A DNA stretch of 64,000 nucleotides from Leptothrix sp. (in: b-proteobacteria) (GTDB lineage: Bacteria > Pseudomonadota > Gammaproteobacteria > Burkholderiales > Burkholderiaceae_C): contig PNKV01000002.1 of NCBI GenBank assembly GCA_013822685.1, positions 62,001-126,000 on the forward strand, given 5' to 3'. The position numbers were made by a program, and so were the translations under genes. Shown here in pieces: positions 18,589 through 27,889 of the stretch; position 1 is the stretch's first letter; the number at the start of each line of letters is the position of its first letter. Below the pieces are notes generated by a model. It was given only the letters and a program-made list of their open reading frames with translations. It searched no databases and had not been told where the DNA came from.

Positions 18589-19572
18589 GTGAATTCAAGC
18601 ACTTCGACGCCTGCTGCAGTGCAGCGCTTGACCATTGATGAAGGCGGCGCCGGACAGCGTCTTGATAATTACCTGATCAAGGTGCTCAAGGGGGCGCCCA
18701 AAACTCTGGTTTACAGAATCATCCGCAGTGGCGAGGTGCGGGTCAACAAAGGCCGCGCCTCGGCTGATACGCGCCTGAATCTGGGGGATGAGGTGCGCGT
18801 ACCGCCCTTGCGCCTCACGGACAAATCCCCTGAATCCGAAAGCACGGTGCCCGCCAAGGAATTCCCGATATTGTTTGAAGACGAGCACGTGCTGGCCATC
18901 AACAAACCCGCCGGCGTGGCAGTGCATGGGGGCAGCGGCGTGAGTTTCGGTGTCATCGAGCAATTACGCCGCGCGCGCCCTCAAGCCAAGTTTTTGGAAT
19001 TGGTTCACCGGCTGGATAAGGAAACCTCCGGCATATTGCTGGTGGCCAAAAAACGCAGCGCTTTGACCACACTGCAAGACCATTTTCGTGAACGCAAGGT
19101 TCAGAAAACCTACGCGGCGCTGGTCATTGGGGCCTGGCCCGGCCATAAAAAGGTCATTGACGTGGCTTTGCACAAGTTCCTGACGGCCGATGGTGAACGC
19201 CGCGTCAAAGCTGTGGCGGATGACAACGACGACGGGCGCAGATCCATCTCGCTGGTCAAAGTGATGAAGCACTACGCCGGATTCAGCCTGCTGGACGTGA
19301 CCATCAAGACCGGCCGCACCCACCAGATCCGCGTCCACCTGCTCAGCGAGGGGCACCCCATCGTGGGCGATGACAAATACGGTGATTTCGCTTTGAACAA
19401 GGCCATGGCCCGGGGCAGTGCAGTGGCTGGCGTGCGTTTCGAGCGCATGTTCCTGCACGCCCGCTATTTGCGCCTGCCCCATCCCGCCACGGGCGAAGAC
19501 ATGACATTTCAAGCCCCTTTGCCCGACGATTGCGAGTCCTTGTTGACCGCGCTGGCGGCAGCGCCCAAGTAA
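18589..19572 (+). CDS. rluC: 23S rRNA pseudouridine synthase RluC
   Basis: A 327-residue RluA-family pseudouridine synthase, expected to modify 23S positions 955/2504/2580. The S4 RNA-binding domain spans about residues 20-80 (GQRLDNYLIKVLKGAPKTLVYRIIRSGEVRVN). The catalytic Asp is at about 143 in LVHRLDKETSGILLVAKK, and KTGRTHQIRVHLLSEGHPIVGD matches the C-terminal family motif. Assignment to RluC rather than RluD rests on position next to rne, as in many proteobacteria, and on the lack of the RluD N-terminus; a separate RluD is at 43101. GTG 18589 is the likely start; the frame stays open further upstream, so it is uncertain. Confidence 0.9.
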   Translation: MNSSTSTPAAVQRLTIDEGGAGQRLDNYLIKVLKGAPKTLVYRIIRSGEVRVNKGRASADTRLNLGDEVRVPPLRLTDKSPESESTVPAKEFPILFEDEHVLAINKPAGVAVHGGSGVSFGVIEQLRRARPQAKFLELVHRLDKETSGILLVAKKRSALTTLQDHFRERKVQKTYAALVIGAWPGHKKVIDVALHKFLTADGERRVKAVADDNDDGRRSISLVKVMKHYAGFSLLDVTIKTGRTHQIRVHLLSEGHPIVGDDKYGDFALNKAMARGSAVAGVRFERMFLHARYLRLPHPATGEDMTFQAPLPDDCESLLTALAAAPK

Positions 19573-19581
19573 AGTGCCCAC

Positions 19582-20259
19582 ATGCAACCTTCTTCTCCAC
19601 TTCGCCCGCGCCAGTTCGATCTGATCGTTTTTGATTGGGACGGCACGCTGTACGACTCAACCGCGCTGATCGTTCGATGCATCCAGGCGGCCTGCGGTGA
19701 CTTGCAATTGCCGATTCCGTCGCGCACGGCGGCGTCTTACGTGATCGGCCTGGGCTTGCACGATGCCCTGGCGCACGTGGCCCCCACCTTGCCCAAAGAG
19801 CGCGTGCCCGAGCTGGGGTTGCGGTACCGGCACCACTATTTCCAGCGCCAACACGAGCTCAGCCTCTTCGAGGGTTCGCTGGCGTTGCTGGCCGAACTCA
19901 AATCGCGCCACCACTGGCTGGCCGTGGCCACGGGCAAAACCCGCTCTGGCCTGAACGAGGCCTTGGAGCACGTGGCCTTGCGCGGCGTGTTCGATGCCAC
20001 CCGCACCGCCGACGAGACCCAATCCAAGCCGCACCCGCTGATGCTGCAAGAGTTGATGGCCGAGTTCAGCATCAGCCCTGACCGCACCTTGATGATTGGC
20101 GACACCACGCACGATCTGCAACTGGCGGTCAACGCGGGATCACATTCGGTGGCGGTGAGCTACGGTGCACACGAGCCCGCCGCTTTTGCCGACTACCCGA
20201 CCCGCTATGTGGCCCACTCGGTGGCCGAGCTGCAGCGTTGGCTGGTGGAACATGCCTGA
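19582..20259 (+). CDS. HAD-family hydrolase, phosphoglycolate phosphatase-like
   Basis: A 225-residue HAD-IA phosphatase. Motif I is FDWDGTLYDS (nucleophile Asp about residue 18, acid/base Asp 20), motif II is VATGKTRSG, motif III includes Lys in QSKPHPLM, and motif IV is LMIGDTTHDLQLAVNAGS. The helical cap lies between motifs I and II. It resembles Gph-type phosphatases; the substrate cannot be read from the sequence. It lies 9 bp after rluC, and its stop overlaps the Rieske gene start, so the three genes are probably co-transcribed. Confidence 0.9.
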   Translation: MQPSSPLRPRQFDLIVFDWDGTLYDSTALIVRCIQAACGDLQLPIPSRTAASYVIGLGLHDALAHVAPTLPKERVPELGLRYRHHYFQRQHELSLFEGSLALLAELKSRHHWLAVATGKTRSGLNEALEHVALRGVFDATRTADETQSKPHPLMLQELMAEFSISPDRTLMIGDTTHDLQLAVNAGSHSVAVSYGAHEPAAFADYPTRYVAHSVAELQRWLVEHA

Positions 20260-20629
20260 ATTGAACAAAGAGCCCCAGTTCTTGTGCGAGTCGTCTGCAC
20301 TGGAAGAGTGCGGCGAAGCGGTGGTTTTCGAAGTGCTGGAATGGGGCCAGAGTGTGTCGGCCTTTGCCGTGCGCTACGACAACGAGGTGGTCGCCTACCT
20401 GAACCAGTGCGCCCACGTGCCCACCCAGATGGACTGGCAGCCCGGCCAGTTTTGGGACCAGGACAAGCGCTTCATCATCTGCTCGGTCCATGGAGCCTTG
20501 TACCACCCGCCCAACGGCCAATGTGTGAGCGGCCCTTGCGTGGGCAAGCGCCTGGTCAAGATGACCGTGCAAGAGCGTGACAAGCAGGTGTATTGGTATC
20601 CTACCGACCGAATCCAGCCTATTTTCTAA
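20252..20629 (+). CDS. small Rieske [2Fe-2S] protein
   Basis: A 125-residue stand-alone Rieske ferredoxin-like protein. The cluster ligands are C53 and H55 (CAH) and C77 and H80 (CSVH), with a 21-residue spacing and the downstream GALYHPPNGQCVSGPC loop. There is no membrane anchor or oxygenase domain, so it is probably a soluble electron carrier or the Rieske subunit of an unidentified enzyme. ATG 20252 overlaps the HAD gene by eight bases. The rluC-HAD-Rieske-sppA order is one I associate with Burkholderiales; a partner enzyme is not encoded nearby. Confidence 0.9.
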   Translation: MPELNKEPQFLCESSALEECGEAVVFEVLEWGQSVSAFAVRYDNEVVAYLNQCAHVPTQMDWQPGQFWDQDKRFIICSVHGALYHPPNGQCVSGPCVGKRLVKMTVQERDKQVYWYPTDRIQPIF

Positions 20630-20644
20630 GAGAGTGTCTTGTCC

Positions 20645-21601
20645 ATGAGCGCAGTTGATCCGTCGTCTTCCCCTGTCGCTGCCGCCCAGCAAGGCATGTT
20701 GGAGGAATTTGCCCGGGCCTATTTGCTGCAGCAACGCCGCGAGCAGCGCTGGCGCTGGCTTTGGCGCTTGGTGTGGCTCCTGATCGCGGCGAGCATGGTC
20801 TGGGCGGCGCTGGAGAACATGCCCGCGTCGACGGCCCCTTCTGCGCCACACACGGCCTTGGTCGAAGTGCGTGGCGAGATTGGCGGCGACACCGAAGCCA
20901 ATGCCGACAACCTGACCACCGCCTTGCGCAGCGCGTTCGAAGATGCCGGCGCCCAGGCCGTGGTCATCCGCTTGAACTCTCCGGGGGGGAGCCCCGTCCA
21001 GGCTGGCCTGGTCAATGACGAGATTCGCCGCCTGAAGGCTTTGCACAAGAAAAAGGTCTATGCCGTGTGCGAGGAGATGTGCGCCTCGGCCGCTTATTAC
21101 ATCGCCGTGGGGGCCGATGAAATCTACGTGGACAAGGCTTCCATGGTGGGCTCCATCGGCGTGCTGATGGATGGCTTTGGTTTTGTCGGCATCATGGACA
21201 AAGCCGGTGTGGAGCGCCGCCTGCTGACGGCTGGGGCCAACAAGGGCATGCTCGATCCCTATTCGCCGCGCAATCCGCAGCATGAGGTCTTCGCGCAGGC
21301 CATGTTGGACCAGATCCATCAGCAGTTCATCGCCGTGGTTCGACAGGGCCGTGGCAAGCGCCTGCAAGAAACACCCGACACTTTCTCAGGCTTGTTCTGG
21401 AACGGCCAGGAGGCGGTGAAGCTGGGGCTTGCCGATCACCTGGGCAGCCTGGATATCCTTGCGCGCGATGTCATCAAGGCCGAAGACATCATCGACTACA
21501 CGCTCAAGGAAAACCTGGCTGAGCGCCTGGCCAAGCGCTTTGGCGCGGCTTTGGGCAGTGGCGCGGTGCACGCCATGCGCAGTTCGGTGTCGATTCGCTG
21601 A
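20645..21601 (+). CDS. sppA: S49 family signal peptide peptidase (SppA-like)
   Basis: A 318-residue membrane-anchored serine protease of the short, single-domain SppA type. One membrane segment lies at about residues 39-56 (LWRLVWLLIAASMVWAAL). The catalytic Ser is about 148 in EEMCASAAYYIA and the Lys about 201 in TAGANKGMLDPY; the 53-residue spacing matches the Bacillus SppA Ser/Lys dyad. The oxyanion/substrate motif is LNSPGGSPVQAG. It probably degrades cleaved signal peptides at the inner membrane. ATG 20645 is preferred over TTG 20639. It ends 14 bp from a convergent HDOD gene. Confidence 0.92.
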   Translation: MSAVDPSSSPVAAAQQGMLEEFARAYLLQQRREQRWRWLWRLVWLLIAASMVWAALENMPASTAPSAPHTALVEVRGEIGGDTEANADNLTTALRSAFEDAGAQAVVIRLNSPGGSPVQAGLVNDEIRRLKALHKKKVYAVCEEMCASAAYYIAVGADEIYVDKASMVGSIGVLMDGFGFVGIMDKAGVERRLLTAGANKGMLDPYSPRNPQHEVFAQAMLDQIHQQFIAVVRQGRGKRLQETPDTFSGLFWNGQEAVKLGLADHLGSLDILARDVIKAEDIIDYTLKENLAERLAKRFGAALGSGAVHAMRSSVSIR

Positions 21602-21619
21602 TCAGCGGATTTTGATCAG
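21598..21619. repeat. inverted repeat covering both stop codons of convergent genes
   Basis: CTGATCA (21598-21604) and TGATCAG (21613-21619) form a 7-bp stem with an 8-nt loop. It contains the TGA of the sppA-like gene and the TGA of the HDOD gene on the other strand. It could serve both transcripts as a weak terminator, although U-tracts are lacking. Confidence 0.45.
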
Positions 21620-22458
21620 CTGTCGATTTCCATGATCTTGCGTTTGGCCGACTCGTCGGACAGCGTCAGCAGCTGCGCCACATCGGCGATGTCGTCGGGC
21701 AGGGCGGCTTGGGCGTGGGGGTCGTCCCAGCCATATTGCGTGTGGCGGGCAATGCGAACCGCCAGCAGCACGGTTTTCACCCTGGGGTGATCCGCATGCC
21801 GGTCATCGGTGTTCTTGATCAGAAGCTCCGGCAGGTGCCAGGCCTCCATCAGGGCATGAGCCAGGTCTGGCAACTCAATCCCCAGCACTTCCTTCTGCAC
21901 ATCGGCTGAACGAAGCGTGTGGTCGGCTTTCTGGCGCTGCGCCATGGTCAGAGCCAAGACCGGGGCATGGCACCAAAGCAGCATCTCTGCAAAGTCATGG
22001 AGCAGAGCCGCCTCCTGGATCATGTCGGCATCTTCATCTTGGCGGTGGCTGGCAAAAGTGACTGCCAGGTGGGCTGCCCTTCGGGACCGCTTGATGACCT
22101 TGAGCAACCCACTCAAGGCCTCGGGGTGCCCCGACAGCCAGTCGATCACCGAAGGCACGTTTTCATTGGATCTGAAAAAAGGCCCGATGCCCTGCATCAG
22201 GATTGCCGAGGTCAGGGTCTCGGGTGAGCTGACATGCCGGCGGTGGCAGTCTCTTGACACCTGCATCAGCACCTTCAACGTCATCAACGGGTCACCGCCC
22301 AGGTTGTGCGACACCATGTGCGCATCAACGTTGCCCTTGGCGTCCTCCATGGCCCGCAATTCCTCCAGTTCGGCGACCGAGGCAGGCAACACGGGAATCA
22401 CGGCACGGGTGAAAACTGTGATCCAGTCTTGAAGGGTAGGCAATGCTTGATCAATCAT
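21616..22458 (-). CDS. HDOD domain protein
   Basis: A 280-residue protein with an HDOD domain over about residues 20-220 (LPASVAELEELRAMEDAKG, AILMQGIGPFFR, AALLHDFAEMLLWCHAP, ADVQKEVLGIELPDLAHALMEAWHLPE). HDOD domains resemble HD hydrolases but usually lack full metal ligands. Here ALLHDFAEML has an HD pair, so some metal binding is possible. HDOD proteins act in signalling such as chemotaxis or c-di-GMP networks; no partner domain or gene is present. It is transcribed alone, convergent with sppA. Confidence 0.85.
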   Translation of the reverse strand: MIDQALPTLQDWITVFTRAVIPVLPASVAELEELRAMEDAKGNVDAHMVSHNLGGDPLMTLKVLMQVSRDCHRRHVSSPETLTSAILMQGIGPFFRSNENVPSVIDWLSGHPEALSGLLKVIKRSRRAAHLAVTFASHRQDEDADMIQEAALLHDFAEMLLWCHAPVLALTMAQRQKADHTLRSADVQKEVLGIELPDLAHALMEAWHLPELLIKNTDDRHADHPRVKTVLLAVRIARHTQYGWDDPHAQAALPDDIADVAQLLTLSDESAKRKIMEIDS

Positions 22459-22562
22459 GATGGGCCTGCAAAATCAATGCAGATGGTCACCTTATCGGCC
22501 AAAACAAACTTGTTTCAAGTCGTTTCGGCCATGACATTGATCACAGTTGGGGGTTTTGTGCG

Positions 22563-23153
22563 TTATTTGCCGCCCAGCAGCGACTGCTTCAGGTCGGAAT
22601 CCACTGGTTTGGGGCCAAGCCAGATGCGCAGCACGGCTTGTTGGAAATCATCACCCGTGACCTCAGGGCCGCGCCGTTTGCCATCCAGCAGCACGTGCGT
22701 GCCTTCACCCGGCACGAAATCGATCTGGATGACCGTGCCTTTTTTGACGGGGCCAAAGTCCAGCATCATGGTCTTGATTTCGTTCAGCTTGGCCTGGAAC
22801 TTGGCCAAGTCGGCCTCGCTGTTGTTGGCCTTGAAACCCTTGACGGTGGCGTCTGCAAAGTCCTCGCCGGTCAGATCGCGCAGCAGCACGATCTTCATGA
22901 CCTTGGCGCCCGGCTGACTGATGACGTTGGCCGCGTTGGTGTCTGGTTTGGGCACATACAGGCCGGCCGCGTACAGGTCGATGATCACCTTGACCCGCAA
23001 CCCTGCGCCGTTGAGCTGCAGCGGTTGCGAGGCCAGCTGCAATGTGTCGGTGAATTTGACGCCCTTGACCTCGGTATCCGCCAAGGCTGGCTGAACCAGC
23101 AGGACGATCGAGAGAAGCAGTGCGCGTGCGATTGATGTCATTGTGTTGTTCAT
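22563..23153 (-). CDS. exported chalcone-isomerase-like protein
   Basis: A 196-residue protein with a clear signal peptide ([21 protein letters not shown], cleavage before DTEVKG). The mature part matches the bacterial chalcone isomerase-like family: [21 protein letters not shown], then [19 protein letters not shown] and a C-terminal [20 protein letters not shown]. It is probably periplasmic. The family's role in bacteria is unclear; some members bind fatty acids. ATG 23153 is chosen for the signal peptide; the frame is open 53 codons further upstream. It is divergent from coaX. Confidence 0.85.
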   Translation of the reverse strand: MNNTMTSIARALLLSIVLLVQPALADTEVKGVKFTDTLQLASQPLQLNGAGLRVKVIIDLYAAGLYVPKPDTNAANVISQPGAKVMKIVLLRDLTGEDFADATVKGFKANNSEADLAKFQAKLNEIKTMMLDFGPVKKGTVIQIDFVPGEGTHVLLDGKRRGPEVTGDDFQQAVLRIWLGPKPVDSDLKQSLLGGK

Positions 23154-23191
23154 TGTTTGGATGATGGCACTTTTCGTGCCCAGCCGTGCGT

Positions 23192-23219
23192 TTGCTACCA
23201 GGCGGCGGGTCGATACTAT
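23192..23219 (+). promoter_or_regulatory. candidate coaX promoter
   Basis: TTGCTA (23192-23197) and TACTAT (23214-23219) with a 16-bp spacer lie in the divergent interval between the chalcone-isomerase-like gene and coaX. A transcript from here would have a leader of about 125 nt. Confidence 0.4.
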
Positions 23220-23348
23220 GCCTTGTGCATGACGGCTCACAGGTGCTTGTTGCGACATGCTGCGTTGCCACAACGATGGGCGACGGGTCTTGCAGGCAAA
23301 ATCGGGCTTCACCTTATCGTTCGGGTGCTTTGTTCGCGAGAAAGATGC

Positions 23349-24113
23349 ATGTCGTTTTTAGTCATCGATATAGGCAACACCCGGCTCAAGTGGGGTTTGT
23401 ATTCGCAGGGCTTGCCCGGTGCTACATTGCTGGCGCATGGGGCCGTGGTCCTGGAGGACATTGACCACCTTTGGACCCAGGAATGGCAAGCGTTGGCGGC
23501 TCCGGATGCCATGCTGGGTTGCGTGGTCGCGGGCGATGCCATCAAGCGCCGGGTTGAAGAGCAGTTGGCGAATTGGGGCGTGAAGCCTCGCTGGGTGGTG
23601 TCTTCGGCGCGTGCGTCGGGGGTAGTGAATGGCTACGAGCACCCCGCACGCCTGGGCGCCGATCGCTGGGCCGCCATCATCGGTGCCCGGCAACGCGCCC
23701 TGCAGGTGTCTGAGGATGCGCCACCGCCCGTGCTGGCCGTGATGGTCGGCACCGCGGTCACGGTGGACGCCGTGGACGTGCAAGGGCGTTTCCTGGGCGG
23801 GCTGATCTTGCCGGGTTTTGGCCTGATGTACCGCGCGCTTGAAAGTGGCACCGCGGGCCTGAAAGTGCCCACGGGCGAGGTGCATGACTTTCCCACCAAC
23901 ACCAGCGATGCCCTGATGAGCGGTGGCACAGACGCCATCGCCGGGGCGATCGAGCGGAGCCTGCGCCGGCTTCAGCAGCACACTGGGCGCGAGCCGCTGC
24001 TGGTCATGTCGGGTGGCGCGGTGTCCCGCTTGGCCCACGTGACCGAACTGCCGGTGCGCGTGGTCGAAAACCTGATCTTCGAGGGCCTGCTGACCCTCGC
24101 CTCCGAGGCTTGA
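23349..24113 (+). CDS. coaX: type III pantothenate kinase
   Basis: A 254-residue ASKHA-fold kinase for the first step of coenzyme A synthesis. Motifs: phosphate-1 loop [13 protein letters not shown] at the N-terminus, [17 protein letters not shown] in the middle (the family GxDR substrate motif), [27 protein letters not shown], and SGGAV near the end. ATG 23349 fits the family start exactly. In many Burkholderiales coaX follows birA, but here its upstream neighbour is a divergent gene and no birA is seen. Its stop lies one base from the convergent hslU stop. Confidence 0.95.
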   Translation: MSFLVIDIGNTRLKWGLYSQGLPGATLLAHGAVVLEDIDHLWTQEWQALAAPDAMLGCVVAGDAIKRRVEEQLANWGVKPRWVVSSARASGVVNGYEHPARLGADRWAAIIGARQRALQVSEDAPPPVLAVMVGTAVTVDAVDVQGRFLGGLILPGFGLMYRALESGTAGLKVPTGEVHDFPTNTSDALMSGGTDAIAGAIERSLRRLQQHTGREPLLVMSGGAVSRLAHVTELPVRVVENLIFEGLLTLASEA

Positions 24114-24114
24114 T

Positions 24115-25446
24115 TCAAAGGATGAAGCGCGACAGGTCCTCGTTGCGCGACAACTCGCCCAGGCGGGCATCCACCTGCTCAGCGTCGATCGTCTTGGTCT
24201 GACCTGCCAAGTTGGGCGCATTGAACGAAATCTCGTCCAGCAAACGCTCCATCACGGTGGCCAGACGGCGCGCACCAATGTTTTCCGTGCGCTCATTCAC
24301 CTCGTAGGCGATCTGCGCGAGCCGGCGGATGCTGTCGGGCGTGAATTCCAGGGTGACGCCTTCGGCTGCCAGCAAGGCCTGGTACTGCTTGATCAGGCTG
24401 GCGCTTGGTTGCGTGAGGATGGCCTCGAAATCGTCCACCGACAGTGAAGACAACTCGACTCGGATCGGAAAACGGCCTTGCAGCTCAGGAATCAGGTCGC
24501 TGGGCTTGCTCAGGTGAAAGGCGCCTGAGGCAATGAACAGGATGTGGTCCGTCTTGACCATGCCGTACTTGGTGGTCACTGTGGTGCCTTCAACCAGGGG
24601 CAGCAAGTCGCGCTGCACGCCTTGCCGCGAGACCTCGGCACCTTGGCCTTCCACGCGGCTGGCCACCTTGTCGATCTCGTCTATGAAGACAATGCCGTTT
24701 TGCTCGGCACGCTCCAGCGCCCGCGTCTTGATGTCGTCGTCGTTCACCAGCTTGGCGGCTTCTTCCTCGATCAGTTGCACCCGCGCTTCAGCCACGGTCA
24801 CCTTGCGCGATTTGCGGCGCTGACCGCTGGCCTGGGCGAACATGCCGCGCAATTGCTCGGCCATGTCTTCCATGCCGGCCGGCCCCATGATTTCAAGGGC
24901 GGGCGTCTTGTTGTCGGCCAGTTCGATGTCGATCTCGCGGTCGTCCAGCGAGCCTTCACGCAAACGCTTGCGCATCACTTGCCGGGCCGTGTTGTCGGGC
25001 GGCGGCGACGAGATCCCGAACTCGGAGCGCGGTGGGGGCACCAGCACGTCCAGCAGGCGTTCCTCGGCGGCGTCTTCGGCGCGCGCACGCTGGGTCTGGA
25101 TCTGCACGGCACGTTCTTGCTTGACGGCGTACTCCACCAAGTCGCGGATGATGGTGTCCACGTCCTTGCCCACATAGCCCACCTCGGTAAACTTGGTGGC
25201 CTCGACCTTGATGAAGGGCGCGTCGGCCAGCTTGGCCAGGCGGCGGGCGATTTCGGTCTTGCCCACGCCGGTGGGGCCAATCATCAGGATGTTCTTGGGC
25301 GTGATCTCGCCGCGCATGCTGCCTTCAACCTGCTGGCGGCGCCAGCGGTTGCGCAGGGCGATGGCCACGGCGCGCTTGGCTTCCCGCTGACCAATGATGT
25401 GGCGGTCGAGTTCGTCGACGATCTCTTGAGGTGTCATGCCGCTCAT
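24115..25446 (-). CDS. hslU: ATP-dependent protease ATPase subunit HslU
   Basis: A 443-residue AAA+ unfoldase that forms the two-tier HslUV protease with HslV. Walker A is [17 protein letters not shown], Walker B is [11 protein letters not shown], and the pore-loop region [18 protein letters not shown] is intact. The C-terminus ends [13 protein letters not shown], the tail that inserts into HslV to activate it. The start at 25446 gives [23 protein letters not shown] 25437 is three codons later. It is only four bases downstream of hslV, so the pair is co-transcribed. No sigma-32 promoter was recognised. Confidence 0.97.
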   Translation of the reverse strand: MSGMTPQEIVDELDRHIIGQREAKRAVAIALRNRWRRQQVEGSMRGEITPKNILMIGPTGVGKTEIARRLAKLADAPFIKVEATKFTEVGYVGKDVDTIIRDLVEYAVKQERAVQIQTQRARAEDAAEERLLDVLVPPPRSEFGISSPPPDNTARQVMRKRLREGSLDDREIDIELADNKTPALEIMGPAGMEDMAEQLRGMFAQASGQRRKSRKVTVAEARVQLIEEEAAKLVNDDDIKTRALERAEQNGIVFIDEIDKVASRVEGQGAEVSRQGVQRDLLPLVEGTTVTTKYGMVKTDHILFIASGAFHLSKPSDLIPELQGRFPIRVELSSLSVDDFEAILTQPSASLIKQYQALLAAEGVTLEFTPDSIRRLAQIAYEVNERTENIGARRLATVMERLLDEISFNAPNLAGQTKTIDAEQVDARLGELSRNEDLSRFIL

Positions 25447-25450
25447 GGCG

Positions 25451-25999
25451 TCATCCAAGGGTTTCAATGGTGTGGCTCTGGTTGGTGTAAATGCAGATGT
25501 CGCCCGCGATTTCAAGCGACTTCTTGACCACGTCGGCGGCACTCAGCTCAGTGTGCTGGACCAGGGCACGGGCGGCTGCTTGCGCATAAGCGCCACCTGA
25601 TCCGATGGCCACGATGCCATATTCAGGCTCGAGCACGTCGCCATTGCCCGTGATGATCAGCGAGGTCTCGCGGTCGGCCACAGCCAGCATGGCCTCCAGA
25701 CGGCGCAGAACGCGGTCAGTGCGCCAGTCGCGTGTCAACTCAACGGCGGCGCGTGCCAGGTGGCCCTGGTGTTTTTCCAGCTTGGATTCAAAGCGCTCGA
25801 ACAAGGTGAACGCATCGGCCGTGGCGCCCGCGAAACCGGCCAGCACCTGGTCGCGGTAAAGCTTGCGCACCTTGCGGGCGGAGGCCTTGACGATGATGTG
25901 CCCCAGCGTGACTTGTCCGTCGCCGCCGATGGCCACTTGCCAGCCGGTGGGCGTTTGACGGCGCACGCTGACAATGGTGGTGCCGTGATAAGAATCCAT
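25451..25999 (-). CDS. hslV: ATP-dependent protease peptidase subunit HslV
   Basis: A 182-residue proteasome-beta-like peptidase. The active N-terminal threonine would be Thr7, after removal of the short propeptide MDSYHG, giving mature TTIVSVRR. Conserved segments are [50 protein letters not shown] and [16 protein letters not shown]. The start at 25999 is preferred over 26011 because the hexapeptide propeptide fits the family. It lies 45 bp after the TPR/STAS-like gene and just before hslU. Confidence 0.96.
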   Translation of the reverse strand: MDSYHGTTIVSVRRQTPTGWQVAIGGDGQVTLGHIIVKASARKVRKLYRDQVLAGFAGATADAFTLFERFESKLEKHQGHLARAAVELTRDWRTDRVLRRLEAMLAVADRETSLIITGNGDVLEPEYGIVAIGSGGAYAQAAARALVQHTELSAADVVKKSLEIAGDICIYTNQSHTIETLG

Positions 26000-26044
26000 G
26001 GGGTTTTTCAAGTGAGTGCCTGGCCCGGTGATCGGGCTGAGGCA

Positions 26045-27841
26045 TTAGATCAGTTGCAGCTTGACCTTGGCGTGCTCGTTGATTCCCATGGCGCCAAAGA
26101 ACAGCGCTACGAGCCGGTGCGGCTTGACGAAGGTGACTTCGCGGTCCTCGGCGCGGCGTGCCAGGACCCAGTTCAGCAGGTCTCCGGCAGCGATGAAATC
26201 GACCCGAAGCAGGTGCTCGCAATCGATGTCCAGGGTGATGCTGGCACCCAGCTGGTTGTCCAGCTTGCGCAAGGTCTCGCTGATGTCGCCAATCAACTGG
26301 CCCGACAGGTTCAGGGCGGCGACCTGCACGAACTCAATGTCGTCGTGCAGTTGGGATTCGACAAAGCTGGTGGTCACGTCGCTGACGTGAGACAGCATCA
26401 TCGTCTGGGGCGTGACGCCATCGCGCATGTGGCGCACCTGGCAGGCCGAAGCCTCCCAGGACGGCGGCGACAGTTCATAGGTCACGCAGTACTCGATGGC
26501 CACTTCGTCGAACTGGTCAGGTCGGTTGCACAGGCGCAAGGTGTCCAGGCGCAGCATCCAGTAAGCGGGGTCGGTGTCCCTCACGCCGGAGGGCGAGCTT
26601 TCGGCCAGCACAGACAGCAACTGGTCGGCGCCAATCCAGGCCATGCCGATGGGCTCCTTGGCCCACGCCTTCATCAACTGGCTCAGCTGGGCGGCACCCT
26701 CGGGAGCGACTTTCTGGACGCTGCTCCAGTCCATGGTCCATGGGCGGGGCAACTGCAGGATTTCGTAACGCAGCTGCGCAACAGCTTCGGAGTCAATCAC
26801 GTCAGGAGACAACCAGCCCTCGACGCCCCGAGCCTCTGGCGGCGTGCCTTCGCCGGGCTCCGTGATGGGGCCTTCCTGGTCGTCCTGGTTTTCCTTGGCG
26901 GCGGCCGCGGCTTGCCGCTCGCTGATGGCCACGAAGGCCTGCACGCGCTGAGGCAGCGAATACCAATGTGGCGCGGACAGCCCGAACTGGTGTGCGAACG
27001 AGACAGCCAGGTGGTCGAACTTCTGCGGCAGGTCCAGGGCGCGGTAGAGGTCAAAGACCGCCATCCAGGTTTCCGACTGGTGGTGCCGTGAGCCACCCGG
27101 GGCGATCAGGGCCAGCAAGGCGCGTTCGCACTCGTCAAAATCGGCGTTCGCGAAAGCGATCACGGCCTCATCCAACTCGGGATCGTGCTCCATCTCGGTC
27201 ACGTCGACGCCGGCGCCGTCTGCGAAACCGGCCGATGACAGGTGATCATTGAGCATGGGCGGCGGCGATGAAGAGCCACTCATGCGAGGCTGGTTGGCGC
27301 GCGCCGAATCGAACACAGCTTGTGAAATCTCGGGGGGATCGAATTCCAGCGGGCCCAATTCGGACCGAGCCTTGAGCTTCTCTGGGGCCCCTAGCTCATT
27401 GGGGGCTGTGGGCGCATAGGCCGCCGCGGCGTTCAAGGGCAAAGGAGGTGGCCTTTGAGCCACTGGCGCGGCTGCTTGCCGCGACGCGCTCTGATCGCCC
27501 ACCATCTGCTGCTCGATGGCATCGATTTTGGCCTTGACCGCGATGTCGGAACGAGGGCCGCTGTGAGGGCGTGACTCGGAGTCGAGGTTGGAGGCCCCGG
27601 ACAAAGCCAGGGCGTTGTCCTGGCTGAGGCCTTCACGGCGGATCTTGCGCAGCATGTCGAGTTCGCGCTTGCGCACGAAGTCGTTGCGGCGCTTGCGCTC
27701 GATCATGGCCTTGATTTCGGTCTTGGCGTACTCGCTCTCGGGGGATCCGCCCGTAGGGGCGTCCAGCTGCGTCCAATCCGTGGTGGGATTGGCGACGAAG
27801 CGGGCCACCTTGCGCAAAAATCCGCCGGAGTCCTTGCTCAT
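26045..27841 (-). CDS. large TPR/STAS-like protein with internal duplication, upstream of hslVU
   Basis: A 598-residue soluble protein. Residues 1-75 are charged (IERKRRNDFVRKRELDMLRK, likely coiled coil or basic helix), and 80-225 are Pro/Ala-rich and probably disordered. From 226 a unit repeats: a helical module ending FDHLAVSFAHQFGLSAPHW (about 256-293) followed by a STAS-like domain (about 350-412), then a second module ending FDEVAIEYCVTYELSPPSW (about 426-462) followed by a clearer STAS domain (about 505-598, VAALNLSG to VKLQL). STAS domains usually bind regulatory partners. No enzymatic motif is seen. Position suggests co-transcription with dksA and hslVU; the function is unknown. Confidence 0.8.
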   Translation of the reverse strand: MSKDSGGFLRKVARFVANPTTDWTQLDAPTGGSPESEYAKTEIKAMIERKRRNDFVRKRELDMLRKIRREGLSQDNALALSGASNLDSESRPHSGPRSDIAVKAKIDAIEQQMVGDQSASRQAAAPVAQRPPPLPLNAAAAYAPTAPNELGAPEKLKARSELGPLEFDPPEISQAVFDSARANQPRMSGSSSPPPMLNDHLSSAGFADGAGVDVTEMEHDPELDEAVIAFANADFDECERALLALIAPGGSRHHQSETWMAVFDLYRALDLPQKFDHLAVSFAHQFGLSAPHWYSLPQRVQAFVAISERQAAAAAKENQDDQEGPITEPGEGTPPEARGVEGWLSPDVIDSEAVAQLRYEILQLPRPWTMDWSSVQKVAPEGAAQLSQLMKAWAKEPIGMAWIGADQLLSVLAESSPSGVRDTDPAYWMLRLDTLRLCNRPDQFDEVAIEYCVTYELSPPSWEASACQVRHMRDGVTPQTMMLSHVSDVTTSFVESQLHDDIEFVQVAALNLSGQLIGDISETLRKLDNQLGASITLDIDCEHLLRVDFIAAGDLLNWVLARRAEDREVTFVKPHRLVALFFGAMGINEHAKVKLQLI

Positions 27842-27889
27842 GATCGCAGGCCGAAATAGGGCATAGAAGTGTGGGTGCGCAGCAGCAGA

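Noticed and set aside
25990-26012. CTTGAAA and CCCCAT near the hslV start, as in sigma-32 promoters
   Set aside because: The two boxes are only two bases apart on the minus strand, whereas a sigma-32 promoter needs about 13-15 bp between them.
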